64,000 nucleotides of DNA from Exiguobacterium acetylicum DSM 20416 (GCF_000702605.1 NZ_JNIR01000001.1:1788501-1852500), one strand, 5' to 3'; counted from the first letter of the stretch, positions 28,086-36,651 are shown. Made by a program: numbers and translations. The notes: generated by a model from the letters alone, not told the origin.

Positions 28086-28703
28086 TTACAACACGCCTGC
28101 AAACGTTAAGATCGAGCGTACGCCTACAAACGATAAACCGATGAATACGAGTGCTGCCACGTAAGACATCGCCCGTTGAGATGCTGGTGACTGTGTGATT
28201 CCCCATGTGATGCAGAACGTCCAAAGTCCGTTCGCAAGGTGGAATGTCGTCGCCAAGATCCCGACGATATAGAACGCGAGCATGAATCCGTTATCGACGA
28301 TGTTCTGCATCATGCTTGCATCGACTGGAGTTCCCATCGCAGCGGCAATCCGTGTTTCCCAAACGTGCCACGTGATGAACACGACAAGGAATACACCGCT
28401 AAACCGTTGCAGTACATACATCCAGTTCCGGAAGTATGTATAACGTCCTGTGTTCGCAGAACCAGTGAATGCGATGTACACACCGTAGACGCCATGCAAG
28501 ATGATCGGAATGAAGATGACAAAGATCTCTAAGAACAATCGATACGGAACGTTCCCCACGAATTCCGCGGCCTTATTGAAGTCTTCCTCACCACGTACGA
28601 TGAAGTAGTTCGTCGTTAAGTGCGAAAGTAAAAATAACCCGATTGGAATGACGCCGAGCAGTGAGTGTATTTTACGACTCACGAAATCACGATGATTCGC
28701 CAT
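28086..28703 (-). CDS. sdhC: Succinate dehydrogenase cytochrome b558 subunit
   Basis: Membrane anchor of a type B succinate:menaquinone reductase. 205 residues with five membrane segments. Several histidines sit inside them (KIHSLLG, LLSHLTTNY, ILHGVYG, ITWHVWE, TTFHLANG), providing the four heme ligands of the di-heme family. The start MANHRDFVSRK is seven bases after AGGGGGGA; 44 extra upstream codons are rejected. There is no separate SdhD, as expected for Bacillus-type complexes. Confidence 0.96.
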   Translation of the reverse strand: MANHRDFVSRKIHSLLGVIPIGLFLLSHLTTNYFIVRGEEDFNKAAEFVGNVPYRLFLEIFVIFIPIILHGVYGVYIAFTGSANTGRYTYFRNWMYVLQRFSGVFLVVFITWHVWETRIAAAMGTPVDASMMQNIVDNGFMLAFYIVGILATTFHLANGLWTFCITWGITQSPASQRAMSYVAALVFIGLSFVGVRSILTFAGVL

Positions 28704-28751
28704 CCAAATCCCCCCTTTTGTTTGCCAATCAACCGTTGGCGCATTTTGGTA

Positions 28752-28765
28752 GAAAAGCGCTTTCA
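28752..28765. promoter_or_regulatory. cre-like site in the sdhC leader
   Basis: GAAAAGCGCTTTCA matches the CcpA consensus TGWNANCGNTNWCA, read on either strand, at all but two end positions. It lies about 27 bases downstream of the sdhC -10, where CcpA usually acts as a roadblock. Binding is inferred. Confidence 0.5.
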
Positions 28766-28791
28766 TAAGGAAATTCGTCTTTTCATCACTT

Positions 28792-28820
28792 ATTCTACTC
28801 CTGTCCTTTTTAGAAGACAA
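28792..28820 (-). promoter_or_regulatory. Sigma-A-type promoter of sdhCAB
   Basis: TTGTCT (28815-28820) and TAGAAT (28792-28797) on the minus strand with a 17-base spacer. The leader to the sdhC start is about 80 bases. Confidence 0.6.
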
Positions 28821-28862
28821 CCCGAGCCGTTGCATTTAACTGCAAATTTTTTTAGGAAAACA

Positions 28863-28891
28863 ATGACCGACAAGAATCATCTCGGTATAAT
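28863..28891 (+). promoter_or_regulatory. Sigma-A-type promoter of yslB
   Basis: ATGACC (28863-28868) and a perfect TATAAT (28886-28891) with a 17-base spacer, 22 bases before the yslB start. It diverges from the sdh promoter. Confidence 0.65.
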
Positions 28892-28913
28892 GGTTCACAG
28901 ATAGGAGTGAATC

Positions 28914-29336
28914 ATGATGGATGCTACACCAAATCAAACACCACTTTTCGGTATCGAATTGATCCGAGATTATGTGCTGACCGATCTTCTTGGATCGGAT
29001 TATCGGCAAGTCATCTACTGGGCAGGTAAACGTCTAGCGCGTCAATTCCCTGTCGTAGATGAATCTGAATTAGCCTCATTTTTTGAACAAGCAGGTTGGG
29101 GAACGCTCGAAATCAAGAAACGCAAAGGAACTGCTATCTCATTCGTGCTGTCTCCTCCTGATACAACGAGAGATGAACGACCACAAGGCTACTTCCAACT
29201 CGAAGCCGGTTTCCTCGCTGAACAGTTCTCCCGTTTTAATGGGTGTGTCGCGGAAGGATATGCCGAGTTAACTAAAGAGCTCGTTCAAATCACGGTCCAA
29301 ATCGACCCTAAAGATCCACTTGAACCACTCAAGTGA
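28914..29336 (+). CDS. yslB: YslB family protein (DUF2507)
   Basis: 140-residue cytoplasmic protein of the DUF2507 family, related to V4R-type small-molecule-binding domains. Recognisable segments are LFGIELIRDYVLTDLLG, IYWAGKRLARQFP, and YFQLEAGFLAEQFSRFNGCVAEGYAEL. The start is six bases after AGGAG. It is divergent from sdhCAB, as in Bacillus species. No function is established. Confidence 0.88.
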   Translation: MMDATPNQTPLFGIELIRDYVLTDLLGSDYRQVIYWAGKRLARQFPVVDESELASFFEQAGWGTLEIKKRKGTAISFVLSPPDTTRDERPQGYFQLEAGFLAEQFSRFNGCVAEGYAELTKELVQITVQIDPKDPLEPLK

Positions 29337-29389
29337 AATTTACATAGAACGTGACAGGAATCTTAATTTTCAACATCGAAATAGATTCA

Positions 29390-29416
29390 TGAAACCTTTT
29401 GCAGTAAGTGCTCGTA
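29390..29416 (+). promoter_or_regulatory. ECF sigma-type promoter before the YvbH-like gene
   Basis: TGAAACCTTT at -35 (core TGAAAC 29390-29395) and CGTA at -10 (29413-29416), separated by 17 bases. B. subtilis sigma-W promoters have TGAAAC-N16-CGTA, so the spacer is one base long. The remaining 37 bases lead to the GGAGG site and start. Confidence 0.55.
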
Positions 29417-29453
29417 AAATCATTCGTACACAAATCGCGAGGAGGAACTTCAC

Positions 29454-30068
29454 ATGTTCAAAAAACTAGCAGCAGATTTAACGGGATTCAGTGATATCGG
29501 ACAAGTCATTCATCCTGATGATTTCGACAAGGCAGCCGCTGACGATTATGTCTTACATGAAGACGGCGAGAAAATCTACTTCTTGATCAAATCCAAATCT
29601 GATGAGTATTGCTTTACGAACTTGGCTTTAGTTCACCTAGATGGTGAAAGTGCCGTCAGTTCAAAACGCGTCTTGTATCGCTATCCGTACGCACACTATC
29701 CGATTCGCCACGTCATGTTCGAAACGGCGGGAACGGTCGATCTTGATGTCGAGATTAAATTCGAGATCGGTGGCAAACATTATTCGATCGACGTCGATAA
29801 AAAACAACTCGAACATGTGAAGGATCTTTATAAAACACTTCTTGCTATCGCTGAAAAACAGTATGAAGGACAAAAGATGCTCGAGTTCGCAAACAGCTCA
29901 TTGAATCATTCGGTCACGATTCTCGGCGGACTTCGTCAAGGTGACATGAATGTGCCGCAAACATTCAAGGAGTTGTCTGAACAATCCTTCGAGTGGCTAC
30001 AAGGTCACTACTATCAGTGGAACCAGCGTGACTTCGGTTCATACTACGAGAAGTACATCAACAACTAA
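29454..30068 (+). CDS. YvbH-like PH-domain protein
   Basis: 204 residues, the same length as B. subtilis YvbH. The N-terminal bacterial PH-like domain covers about 1-125 (EKIYFLIKSKSDEYCFTNLALVHLDG and SSKRVLYRYPYAHYPI). It is followed by a helical oligomerisation region, 130-204, ending in QWNQRDFGSYYEKYINN. No signal or membrane segment. GGAGG lies seven bases before the start. The ECF-type promoter upstream suggests an envelope-stress role. Function unknown. Confidence 0.85.
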   Translation: MFKKLAADLTGFSDIGQVIHPDDFDKAAADDYVLHEDGEKIYFLIKSKSDEYCFTNLALVHLDGESAVSSKRVLYRYPYAHYPIRHVMFETAGTVDLDVEIKFEIGGKHYSIDVDKKQLEHVKDLYKTLLAIAEKQYEGQKMLEFANSSLNHSVTILGGLRQGDMNVPQTFKELSEQSFEWLQGHYYQWNQRDFGSYYEKYINN

Positions 30069-30075
30069 TCACTTT

Positions 30076-30110
30076 AAAATGCCGCCCTCTTCAAGAGGAC
30101 GGCATTTTTT
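30076..30110. terminator. Bidirectional terminator between the YvbH-like gene and uvrC
   Basis: AAAATGCCGCCCTC and GAGGACGGCATTTT pair, with T runs on both strands. It serves two convergent genes. Confidence 0.9.
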
Positions 30111-31894
30111 CATTCTTCATTCGCTTGACTTAAATATTCAGCGACGGTTTCCGCTAACTTCACAGGTAATCCTGCTTCCGCCAACTGTTCGATCGTTGCG
30201 CGTCGCAAGCTACGCATCGATCCGAAATGACGAATCAACTGCTGACGTCTTTTCGGTCCGACTCCTGGAATCTCGTCGAGCAAGGAACGGGTCATCCCTT
30301 TCGAGCGCAGCGAGCGGTGGAACGTGATCGCGAACCGATGCACTTCATCTTGCATCCGTTGAAGTAAATAAAACGCACTTGAACGAGGACTTAGTTCGAC
30401 GAGGCGGGCATCTTCTCCAAACAACAACTGACTCGTCCGGTGTTTGTCATCTTTTTTTAATGAGCCGACCGGCAGGGATAAGCCGAGTTCATCTTGAATG
30501 ACTTCTAAAGCAGCATTCAACTGTCCGACTCCTCCGTCAATCAAAACGAGGTCCGGAAGGCGCGCTCCTTCGAGTAACAACCGTCGATAACGCCGACGCA
30601 CGATTTCCCGCATCGATTCATAGTCGTCCGGTCCTTGAACCGTCCGAATCTTAAACTTCCGGTATTCTTTTTTCAGTGGTTTACCGTCTTCAAAGACGAC
30701 GAGTGCCGAAACGGCGTCTGCTCCTTGAATGTTCGCATTATCGATGATCTCGATCCGTGATAATGGATGAACATCGATCGCATCGGCGAGTTCTTCGACT
30801 GCTTGAACGGTCCGTTTCTCATCTTTCGCTAACAACTCGAAGCGTTCCGAGATCGCATTTTCAGCATTCTTTGTCGCTAGATCAAGTAATTTCCGTTTTG
30901 ATCCTCGGACCGGAACGTGAATTTTAATCGATAGCGCTTCTTTGAGCAGAAGCTGATTGACGAGAGGCGGTACATAGACTTCACTCGGTTTGATGTTCTT
31001 TTCGTAGAACTGGACGATGAAACTCTCGAGCTCTTCTGCCGGCGTACCATAGATCGGGAAAAGCGAGACATCACGTTCAATCATCTTTCCGCCACGAAGG
31101 AAGAAGACTTGGACACACATCCAACCTTTATCGACATGGATTCCGAATACGTCGCGTGACGTCAGATCCGCTGTGATCATGTTTTGTTTGTTCATGATCG
31201 ACTCGATCGCCCGGACTTGATCGCGCAATTCTCCCGCACGTTCAAATTCCATCGTTTCGGCCGCGTCCGCCATCTTCTGTTTCAAGTCTTCGACAAGCTC
31301 TTTCGTATCGCCCGACAAGAAACGTCGGATTTCTGAAACGAGCGTCTTTTGTTCCGACTCGAGATTCGGGATTTCGCATGGACCGAGACATTGACCGATG
31401 TGGTAATACAGACAAAGTTTTTTCGGCATTGGCTGGCATTTACGTAGCGGATATAAACGATCTAACAAACGTTTCGTCTCGTTTGCCGCATACGCATTCG
31501 GATAAGGACCAAAATAGTGACCACCATCTTTTTTTAACTTACGCGTCGTGATCAGGCGGGGATAGGTCTCATTCGTAATTTTCAAGTACGGATATGACTT
31601 ATCGTCCTTCAACATGATATTGTACTTCGGGTCATGTTTCTTAATAAGTGTCATCTCAAGCAACAACGCTTCTAGTTCACTGGCTGTGATGATGTATTCG
31701 AAGTCACGGACTTCCGCGACGAGGCGTTCCGTTTTAATATCATGTGCTCCCGTGAAATAGGAGCGGACTCGGTTCTTGAGATTTTTTGCTTTTCCGACAT
31801 AGATGATTTCGCCGAATTCATTTTTGTGCAGATAACATCCTGGCTCATCAGGCAAAAGGGATAGTTTCGCTTTGATATGTTCTTGATGTCCCAA
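30110..31894 (-). CDS. uvrC: Excinuclease ABC subunit C
   Basis: Makes both incisions in nucleotide excision repair. 594 residues: a GIY-YIG nuclease domain (PGCYLHKNEFGEIIYVGKA), a UvrBC-binding motif (EFERAGELRDQVRAIE near 200-215), an RNase H-like second nuclease (ADAVSALVVFEDG, LVLIDGGVGQLNAAL), and a C-terminal helix-hairpin-helix (LLDEIPGVGPKRRQQLI). The start is read as TTG at 31894, eight bases after AAGGAG; the 34 codons above it are not family-like. Confidence 0.96.
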   Translation of the reverse strand: MGHQEHIKAKLSLLPDEPGCYLHKNEFGEIIYVGKAKNLKNRVRSYFTGAHDIKTERLVAEVRDFEYIITASELEALLLEMTLIKKHDPKYNIMLKDDKSYPYLKITNETYPRLITTRKLKKDGGHYFGPYPNAYAANETKRLLDRLYPLRKCQPMPKKLCLYYHIGQCLGPCEIPNLESEQKTLVSEIRRFLSGDTKELVEDLKQKMADAAETMEFERAGELRDQVRAIESIMNKQNMITADLTSRDVFGIHVDKGWMCVQVFFLRGGKMIERDVSLFPIYGTPAEELESFIVQFYEKNIKPSEVYVPPLVNQLLLKEALSIKIHVPVRGSKRKLLDLATKNAENAISERFELLAKDEKRTVQAVEELADAIDVHPLSRIEIIDNANIQGADAVSALVVFEDGKPLKKEYRKFKIRTVQGPDDYESMREIVRRRYRRLLLEGARLPDLVLIDGGVGQLNAALEVIQDELGLSLPVGSLKKDDKHRTSQLLFGEDARLVELSPRSSAFYLLQRMQDEVHRFAITFHRSLRSKGMTRSLLDEIPGVGPKRRQQLIRHFGSMRSLRRATIEQLAEAGLPVKLAETVAEYLSQANEE

Positions 31895-31976
31895 ATAAAT
31901 GTCTCCTTTCACCGTTTCTAGTTTTATTCGTTCGGGTAAATACCATACATTGATTATGACATACGGAGGATGAAAA

Positions 31977-33299
31977 ATGCGTACATATGATTGCATTGTG
32001 ATTGGAACAGGTTCCGCTGGAAATCAAGCGGCTTATAAATTCGCTGAAAAAGGGCTACGTGTTGCCATCGTGGAGAACTTCACTCCAGGCGGCACATGCG
32101 CCCAACGTGGGTGTGACGCAAAAAAAATCTTACTGACGGGTAGTGAGACGAAAGACGCTGTCGAGCGATTGCTCGGATACGGTGTAAAGGGGCTGATTTC
32201 GATTGATTGGCGCCAATTGATGGAGCGAAAAAATGAATACACACGTGCCATCCCGGAGCAAACTCGAAAGCGGTACGCGGAAACGGACATCGACTATTTC
32301 CATGGAGAACCGCATTTCGTGTCTTCACATCGCCTTCGAATTGGTGAAGAAGAAATCGAAGGGAAACAGTTTTTAATCGCAACCGGTCTAAGACCTCGCG
32401 AATTATCTGTACCCGGTAGTGAGCGTTTCGTAACAAGTAATGAGTTTCTTGAACTGAAAGAACTTCCACGACGACTCGTCTGCATCGGCGGCGGTTATAT
32501 CTCGTTCGAGTTCGCTCATCTCGCTCGTATTGCTGGGGCAGACGTCACAATCGTTTTACGTTCTAGTCCTTTAAAACAATTCGAGAGTGAACTGGTCGAT
32601 GTGTTGTTGGAAGCCACACGGGCACTTGGTATCTCAATCATCAAAGAAGCAGAGGTCGTCGCTTACGAAGAAGACTCTCTGCATTTATCGAACGGCGATG
32701 TATTAAAGACGGATGTCGTATTGAATGCGACTGGACGTGTCGCGAGTATCGACCAGCTTGGTCTCGAAGAAATCGGGGTTGCGCATAATGAAAAAGGAAT
32801 TCATGTCAATGCGTACCTTCAGTCTTCCGTCGAACATATCTATGCCGCAGGAGATGTTGCTGTCAGTGGGAATCCAGCGTTGACGCCGTTTGCTGGAACC
32901 GAAGGACGACTTGCTGCCGATAACATGCTCGAAGGAAACAACCGGAAACTGGAACTGCTCCCTGTCCCAAGCGTCGTATTCACTGCCCCGAACCTTGCCC
33001 TCGTCGGCGAGACAGAAGCCGCTTTAAAAAAAGCAGGTATTTCATACCGTGGTCGCTTGATTGATACGTCTTCTTGGCAAACGAACGCACGGATCAAAGA
33101 CAGTTTTGCTCGGGCGAAAGTACTCGTTGGGGAAGATAATCAAGTCCTCGGCGCACACTTCATCGGTGTCAATGCAGCGGAACTAGCAAACTATTTCTCG
33201 TTTGCGATGCAACACCGGATTCCAAGTACTTCGATGCAACAAACTGGATTCGCTTACCCGACACCTGCTTCAGACATCGCCTCGTTATTCGAGGATTGA
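31977..33299 (+). CDS. FAD-dependent disulfide reductase-like oxidoreductase
   Basis: 440-residue flavoprotein of the glutathione reductase/dihydrolipoamide dehydrogenase superfamily. FAD motif CIVIGTGSAGNQAA, redox cysteines C41 and C46 in GGTCAQRGCDAKK, NAD(P)-binding LVCIGGGYISFEFAHL, and second FAD motif IYAAGDVA. The usual C-terminal catalytic HPTxxE reads YPTPASD, so the base histidine is missing. The substrate is therefore probably not a classical disulfide handled by a dimer-partner histidine. GGAGG precedes the start. It is divergent from uvrC and followed by a VOC-family gene 14 bases later. Confidence 0.85.
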   Translation: MRTYDCIVIGTGSAGNQAAYKFAEKGLRVAIVENFTPGGTCAQRGCDAKKILLTGSETKDAVERLLGYGVKGLISIDWRQLMERKNEYTRAIPEQTRKRYAETDIDYFHGEPHFVSSHRLRIGEEEIEGKQFLIATGLRPRELSVPGSERFVTSNEFLELKELPRRLVCIGGGYISFEFAHLARIAGADVTIVLRSSPLKQFESELVDVLLEATRALGISIIKEAEVVAYEEDSLHLSNGDVLKTDVVLNATGRVASIDQLGLEEIGVAHNEKGIHVNAYLQSSVEHIYAAGDVAVSGNPALTPFAGTEGRLAADNMLEGNNRKLELLPVPSVVFTAPNLALVGETEAALKKAGISYRGRLIDTSSWQTNARIKDSFARAKVLVGEDNQVLGAHFIGVNAAELANYFSFAMQHRIPSTSMQQTGFAYPTPASDIASLFED

Positions 33300-33313
33300 C
33301 AGGAGGCTTTTTG

Positions 33314-33691
33314 ATGATTCAATACGGCTATACGATTTTATACGTTGAAGACACTGCACGGACGCTGACATTCTATCGAGATGTTCTCGGACTATCCGTC
33401 AAGGCGGAGCACGGGAGCTACATCGAGTTCGAGACCGGTCAGACGACACTCGCCTTCAATACGCGTGAAGACGTGCAACAGTTGATTCCGGATTACACGA
33501 TACCAAGCGGAAAAACACAACAGACGTTAGAGATTGGTTTCATCACGGATGACGTCCCGACTCTATTTCAGAAAGTAGTAGAGGCAGGATATGAGACCGT
33601 CCTCGCTCCTAGTCAAAAACCATGGGGGCAAGTCGTCGCCTATGTCCTCGACCCCGATGGTCACCTGATTGAACTTTGCACGCCAATGTAA
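33314..33691 (+). CDS. VOC/glyoxalase superfamily protein
   Basis: 125 residues with two beta-alpha-beta-beta-beta halves. The family start YGYTILYVEDTARTLTFYRDVLGL and the end VAYVLDPDGHLIELCTPM give candidate metal ligands in the DPDGHLIEL segment. It could be a lyase, dioxygenase or resistance-type binder; the family does not decide. The start MIQYGY is chosen because AGGAGG lies seven bases before it. Co-transcribed with the upstream flavoprotein. Confidence 0.85.
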   Translation: MIQYGYTILYVEDTARTLTFYRDVLGLSVKAEHGSYIEFETGQTTLAFNTREDVQQLIPDYTIPSGKTQQTLEIGFITDDVPTLFQKVVEAGYETVLAPSQKPWGQVVAYVLDPDGHLIELCTPM

Positions 33692-33692
33692 T

Positions 33693-33734
33693 TAAAAAAA
33701 CAGACCGTTCTGCCTGTGCAGAACGGTCTGTTTT
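33693..33734. terminator. Bidirectional terminator between the VOC gene and trxA
   Basis: ACAGACCGTTCTGC pairs perfectly with GCAGAACGGTCTGT around CTGT, with T runs on both strands. Confidence 0.92.
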
Positions 33735-33750
33735 GATATGCAGGAAAGAA

Positions 33751-34062
33751 TTAGTTAGATGTTTCAACGAATTCTTTAAGTGCGTCTTTTGGCATGAAGC
33801 CCATTGTTTTGTTGACAGGTTGTCCATCTTTGAAGAGAACGAGTGTCGGGATACTTTGAACTTGGAATGCTCCAGCTACTTCTGGGTTTGCATCTACGTC
33901 AACTTTGACGATTTTTACATCTTGCATGTCAGCATCAAGTTCTTCAAGAACTGGTGCAAGCATACGACATGGTCCGCACCATGTTGCCCAAAAATCAACA
34001 AGGACGAGTCCTTCTTGTGTTTCTTCTTTAAATGATTGGCTAGTTGCGTGTACGATTGCCAT
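33751..34062 (-). CDS. trxA: Thioredoxin
   Basis: Cytoplasmic disulfide reductant. 103 residues with active site WCGPC (C29, C32), the cis-proline loop SIPTLVLF, and the FWATWCGPC context of canonical TrxA. AGGAGG lies nine bases before the start. The promoter carries an Spx-type element. It sits between etfA and uvrC, as in B. subtilis. Confidence 0.98.
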   Translation of the reverse strand: MAIVHATSQSFKEETQEGLVLVDFWATWCGPCRMLAPVLEELDADMQDVKIVKVDVDANPEVAGAFQVQSIPTLVLFKDGQPVNKTMGFMPKDALKEFVETSN

Positions 34063-34126
34063 TGATCATAACCTCCTAATGAGTAGATCGACCCGGTAAA
34101 AAATAGGTGATCTCTTTATTGATTCG

Positions 34127-34165
34127 AGTATATCATAGCAGTCTCTTCCAACAAACGAAACTGCT
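34127..34165 (-). promoter_or_regulatory. trxA promoter with Spx-type AGCA element
   Basis: On the minus strand TATACT (34127-34132) and a weak -35 TTTGTT (34150-34155) are 17 bases apart. AGCA (34162-34165) lies six bases upstream of the -35, matching the about -44 position of the Spx-RNA polymerase element known at B. subtilis trxA. A weak -35 is typical for Spx-activated promoters. Confidence 0.55.
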
Positions 34166-34181
34166 CACGCGAAAAATCCGC

Positions 34182-34214
34182 AAAAATAACCGGCACCATG
34201 ATAATGGTACCGGT
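34182..34214 (-). terminator. Terminator of etfA
   Basis: ACCGGTACCAT and ATGGTGCCGGT pair around a TATC loop, followed on the minus strand by TATTTTTG. It closes the fatty-acid operon. Confidence 0.85.
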
Positions 34215-34222
34215 CTTCAAAC

Positions 34223-35188
34223 TTATCCGTGAACGAGCATTTTTTTGAATTCAGCTGTCAATAGTGGCACGACGTCGAACAAATCTCCGACGATACCATA
34301 GTCCGCGACAGAGAAGATGTTCGCTTCCGGGTCCTTGTTGATTGCAACGATCACTTTGGCATTCGACATCCCTGCTAAGTGTTGGATCGCACCTGAGATC
34401 CCGCATGCAATATAAAGGTCCGGTGTAACGACTTTCCCAGTCTGACCGATTTGAAGGGCATAGTCGCAGTAATCCGCATCACAAGCACCACGTGAAGCAC
34501 CCACTGCTCCTCCGAGGACATCTGCTAGTTCTTGTAACGGTGCGAAGCCATCCGAGCTCTTGACACCGCGTCCACCTGCGACGATAACTTTTGCCTCTGA
34601 TAAATCAACGCCGCCAGTTGCTTTGCGTACGATGTCTGCGACGATCGTTCGTAAATCCTTCAGTTCGACCGTGACCGACTCGACAGTTCCTTGTGAACTA
34701 CCTGCTTCAAGCGGATCGATGTTGTTCGGACGGACCGTAAAGAGCGTCTTGCCCTCTGAGACTTTGACTTTTTCAAATGCTTTCCCCGAGTAGATCGGGC
34801 GAATGAATGACGCATCCGCGCCTTCCCCTTCAATCGCCGTCACATCACTGATCAAACCAGCTTGTAGTTTTGCCGCGATCTTCGGTGATAAATCTTTACC
34901 GAGCGACGTATGTCCGAAGACGAGCACGTCTGGTGACGTCCGGTTCATCAACTCGAGGAAGACTTGTCCGTAACCATCTGGCGTGCAGTGTAGAAGACGC
35001 TCATCCTCGACGACGAGCACCTGGTCCGCTCCGCGCGATGCTAAAGCATCAGCATCCTTTGCGACATCGTGCCCAATCAGGACTGCGATAACTTCGTCAG
35101 CGACACGTCGTGCTGCTGCGATTGCCTCAAACGACACATTCCGTAAACTGCCATCTCGTGATTCTGCGAGTACTAATGCTTTTGTCAT
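34223..35188 (-). CDS. etfA: Electron transfer flavoprotein alpha subunit
   Basis: Partners EtfB to accept electrons from acyl-CoA dehydrogenases. 321 residues with an N-terminal ETF fold and the C-terminal FAD-binding domain, including VAGGRGVKSSDGF, ALQIGQTGKVV, ACGISGAIQHLAGM and VADYGIVGDLFDVVP. AGGGGGAG precedes the start. It lies 13 bases after etfB and ends the operon. Confidence 0.97.
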   Translation of the reverse strand: MTKALVLAESRDGSLRNVSFEAIAAARRVADEVIAVLIGHDVAKDADALASRGADQVLVVEDERLLHCTPDGYGQVFLELMNRTSPDVLVFGHTSLGKDLSPKIAAKLQAGLISDVTAIEGEGADASFIRPIYSGKAFEKVKVSEGKTLFTVRPNNIDPLEAGSSQGTVESVTVELKDLRTIVADIVRKATGGVDLSEAKVIVAGGRGVKSSDGFAPLQELADVLGGAVGASRGACDADYCDYALQIGQTGKVVTPDLYIACGISGAIQHLAGMSNAKVIVAINKDPEANIFSVADYGIVGDLFDVVPLLTAEFKKMLVHG

Positions 35189-35201
35189 TCGTTTCTCCCC
35201 C

Positions 35202-35975
35202 TTAGACCACTTTTGCTTCGTTGCGTAATAATGATGCGAGTTGCGCGACTTGCTCGTTTAGTTCACCTTCAAGGATCTTACCGGCTGCTTTGTTCGGTGG
35301 TAAGAAACGCTCAATCGTTTCTAGACGTGGTGCGAGTTCGTCTTCATCAAGTTCGAGATCATCGAGTTCGAGTTCTTCTAGCGGCTTCTTCTTCGCTTTC
35401 ATGATCCCCGGAAGACTTGGATAACGTGGCTCGTTCAATCCTTGTTGCGCAGTTACAAGTAACGGAAGCGTCGTTTCAATCGTCTCTGTATCCCCTTCAG
35501 CGTCGCGTGTCACGATAGCTTTCGTACCGTCGAGCTCTAGTTTCGTGATCGTCGTCACGTAAGGAATATCGAGTAATTCTGCGACGCGCGGTGCCACTTG
35601 ACCACTTCCGCCATCGACTGCGACGTTCCCAGCGATGACGAGATCGACTGTCTGTTCCTTCAAATAACCAGCGAGCACTTCAGAAATCGTGAAATGATCT
35701 GCCTCTTCGATGTCATCTTCAATCGAGATACGAACGGCTTGATCCGCTCCCATTGCGAGTGCTGTTCGTAATTCCTTATCCGCATCTTCCGGTCCGACCG
35801 TCACGACCGTCACCGTTCCCCCTTGTGCATCACGGACACGAATCGCTTCTTCTACCGCATACTCATCGTATGGGTTAATGATGAACTCAGCGCCATCCTC
35901 ATCGATTTGACCATTCTCGAGTTGGATTGCTTCTTCCGTATCGAATGTGCGTTTCAACAGTACATAGATTTCCAT
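35202..35975 (-). CDS. etfB: Electron transfer flavoprotein beta subunit
   Basis: 257 residues with the ETF beta-subunit signature region VAPRVAELLDIPYVTTITKLEL and AGNVAVDGGSGQVAPR. The C-terminal arm contains an unusually acidic run (LEELELDDLELDEDELAP). AAGGGGGAG lies before the start. It follows fadR by 74 bases. In B. subtilis fadB lies between these two genes; it is absent here. Confidence 0.97.
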   Translation of the reverse strand: MEIYVLLKRTFDTEEAIQLENGQIDEDGAEFIINPYDEYAVEEAIRVRDAQGGTVTVVTVGPEDADKELRTALAMGADQAVRISIEDDIEEADHFTISEVLAGYLKEQTVDLVIAGNVAVDGGSGQVAPRVAELLDIPYVTTITKLELDGTKAIVTRDAEGDTETIETTLPLLVTAQQGLNEPRYPSLPGIMKAKKKPLEELELDDLELDEDELAPRLETIERFLPPNKAAGKILEGELNEQVAQLASLLRNEAKVV

Positions 35976-36049
35976 CTCATGCTCCCCCTTGTCGTCTATT
36001 CACCATCATTCTTTGTATCCGCTTACATGATTGTTGTCATGAAAAGGGC

Positions 36050-36628
36050 TTAACTCAGCCCTTTGATCAACATCCGATGAATCCCGTCGCGTGTCTCAAG
36101 CAACTCATATTTGAATCCACTTGCCATCCAGCTCGTCACGACCTCATCGATCGTTCCGAAAATCATCTGACGTGCCAATCGATAATCGAGTTCGTTTGAA
36201 AACTCACCTGTCGTCATCCCGTGCTTGACGACCCGGTCAATCAGATGCAAGTACGGTTTCAAGACAGCAGCGATGTTTTGACGCATGTCTTGGTTCGATT
36301 GACGCAACTCGATCTGCGTGACGACCGCTAAATCATAGTCGACGGATAATTGCTCGAGGTGTGCCTCGATCAATGCTGCCAATTGTTCCGTCGCTGATGT
36401 ATGGCTCGCGATTTGTCCTTCGGAATATTCGATGAAGCTTCCCATTTTCGCTTGGAATAGCGAAATCAAGAGATGTTCTTTATTCTTGAAGTACAGATAG
36501 ATTGTTCCATCCGCAACCCCGGCTTCCTTTGCGATGGCAGTCACTTTCGCTCCATGGTAGCCGTTCTTGGCGATGACTTTTACGGCGGCATCAATGATGC
36601 GGTCACTCTTTGACATTGTTCGTTTCAT
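36050..36628 (-). CDS. fadR: TetR-family fatty-acid degradation repressor FadR
   Basis: 192 residues. An N-terminal TetR-type helix-turn-helix (KSDRIIDAAVKVIAKNGYHG, AIAKEAGVADGTIYLYFKNKEHL) is followed by an acyl-CoA-binding helical domain. Placement between lcfA and etfB matches B. subtilis FadR (YsiA), which represses beta-oxidation genes and is released by long-chain acyl-CoA. The start MKRTMSK is eight bases after AGGAG. FadR boxes lie at its own 5' side and at lcfA, so the operon is probably autoregulated. Confidence 0.93.
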   Translation of the reverse strand: MKRTMSKSDRIIDAAVKVIAKNGYHGAKVTAIAKEAGVADGTIYLYFKNKEHLLISLFQAKMGSFIEYSEGQIASHTSATEQLAALIEAHLEQLSVDYDLAVVTQIELRQSNQDMRQNIAAVLKPYLHLIDRVVKHGMTTGEFSNELDYRLARQMIFGTIDEVVTSWMASGFKYELLETRDGIHRMLIKGLS

Positions 36629-36651
36629 TCCACTATCTCCTAACGCATAAA

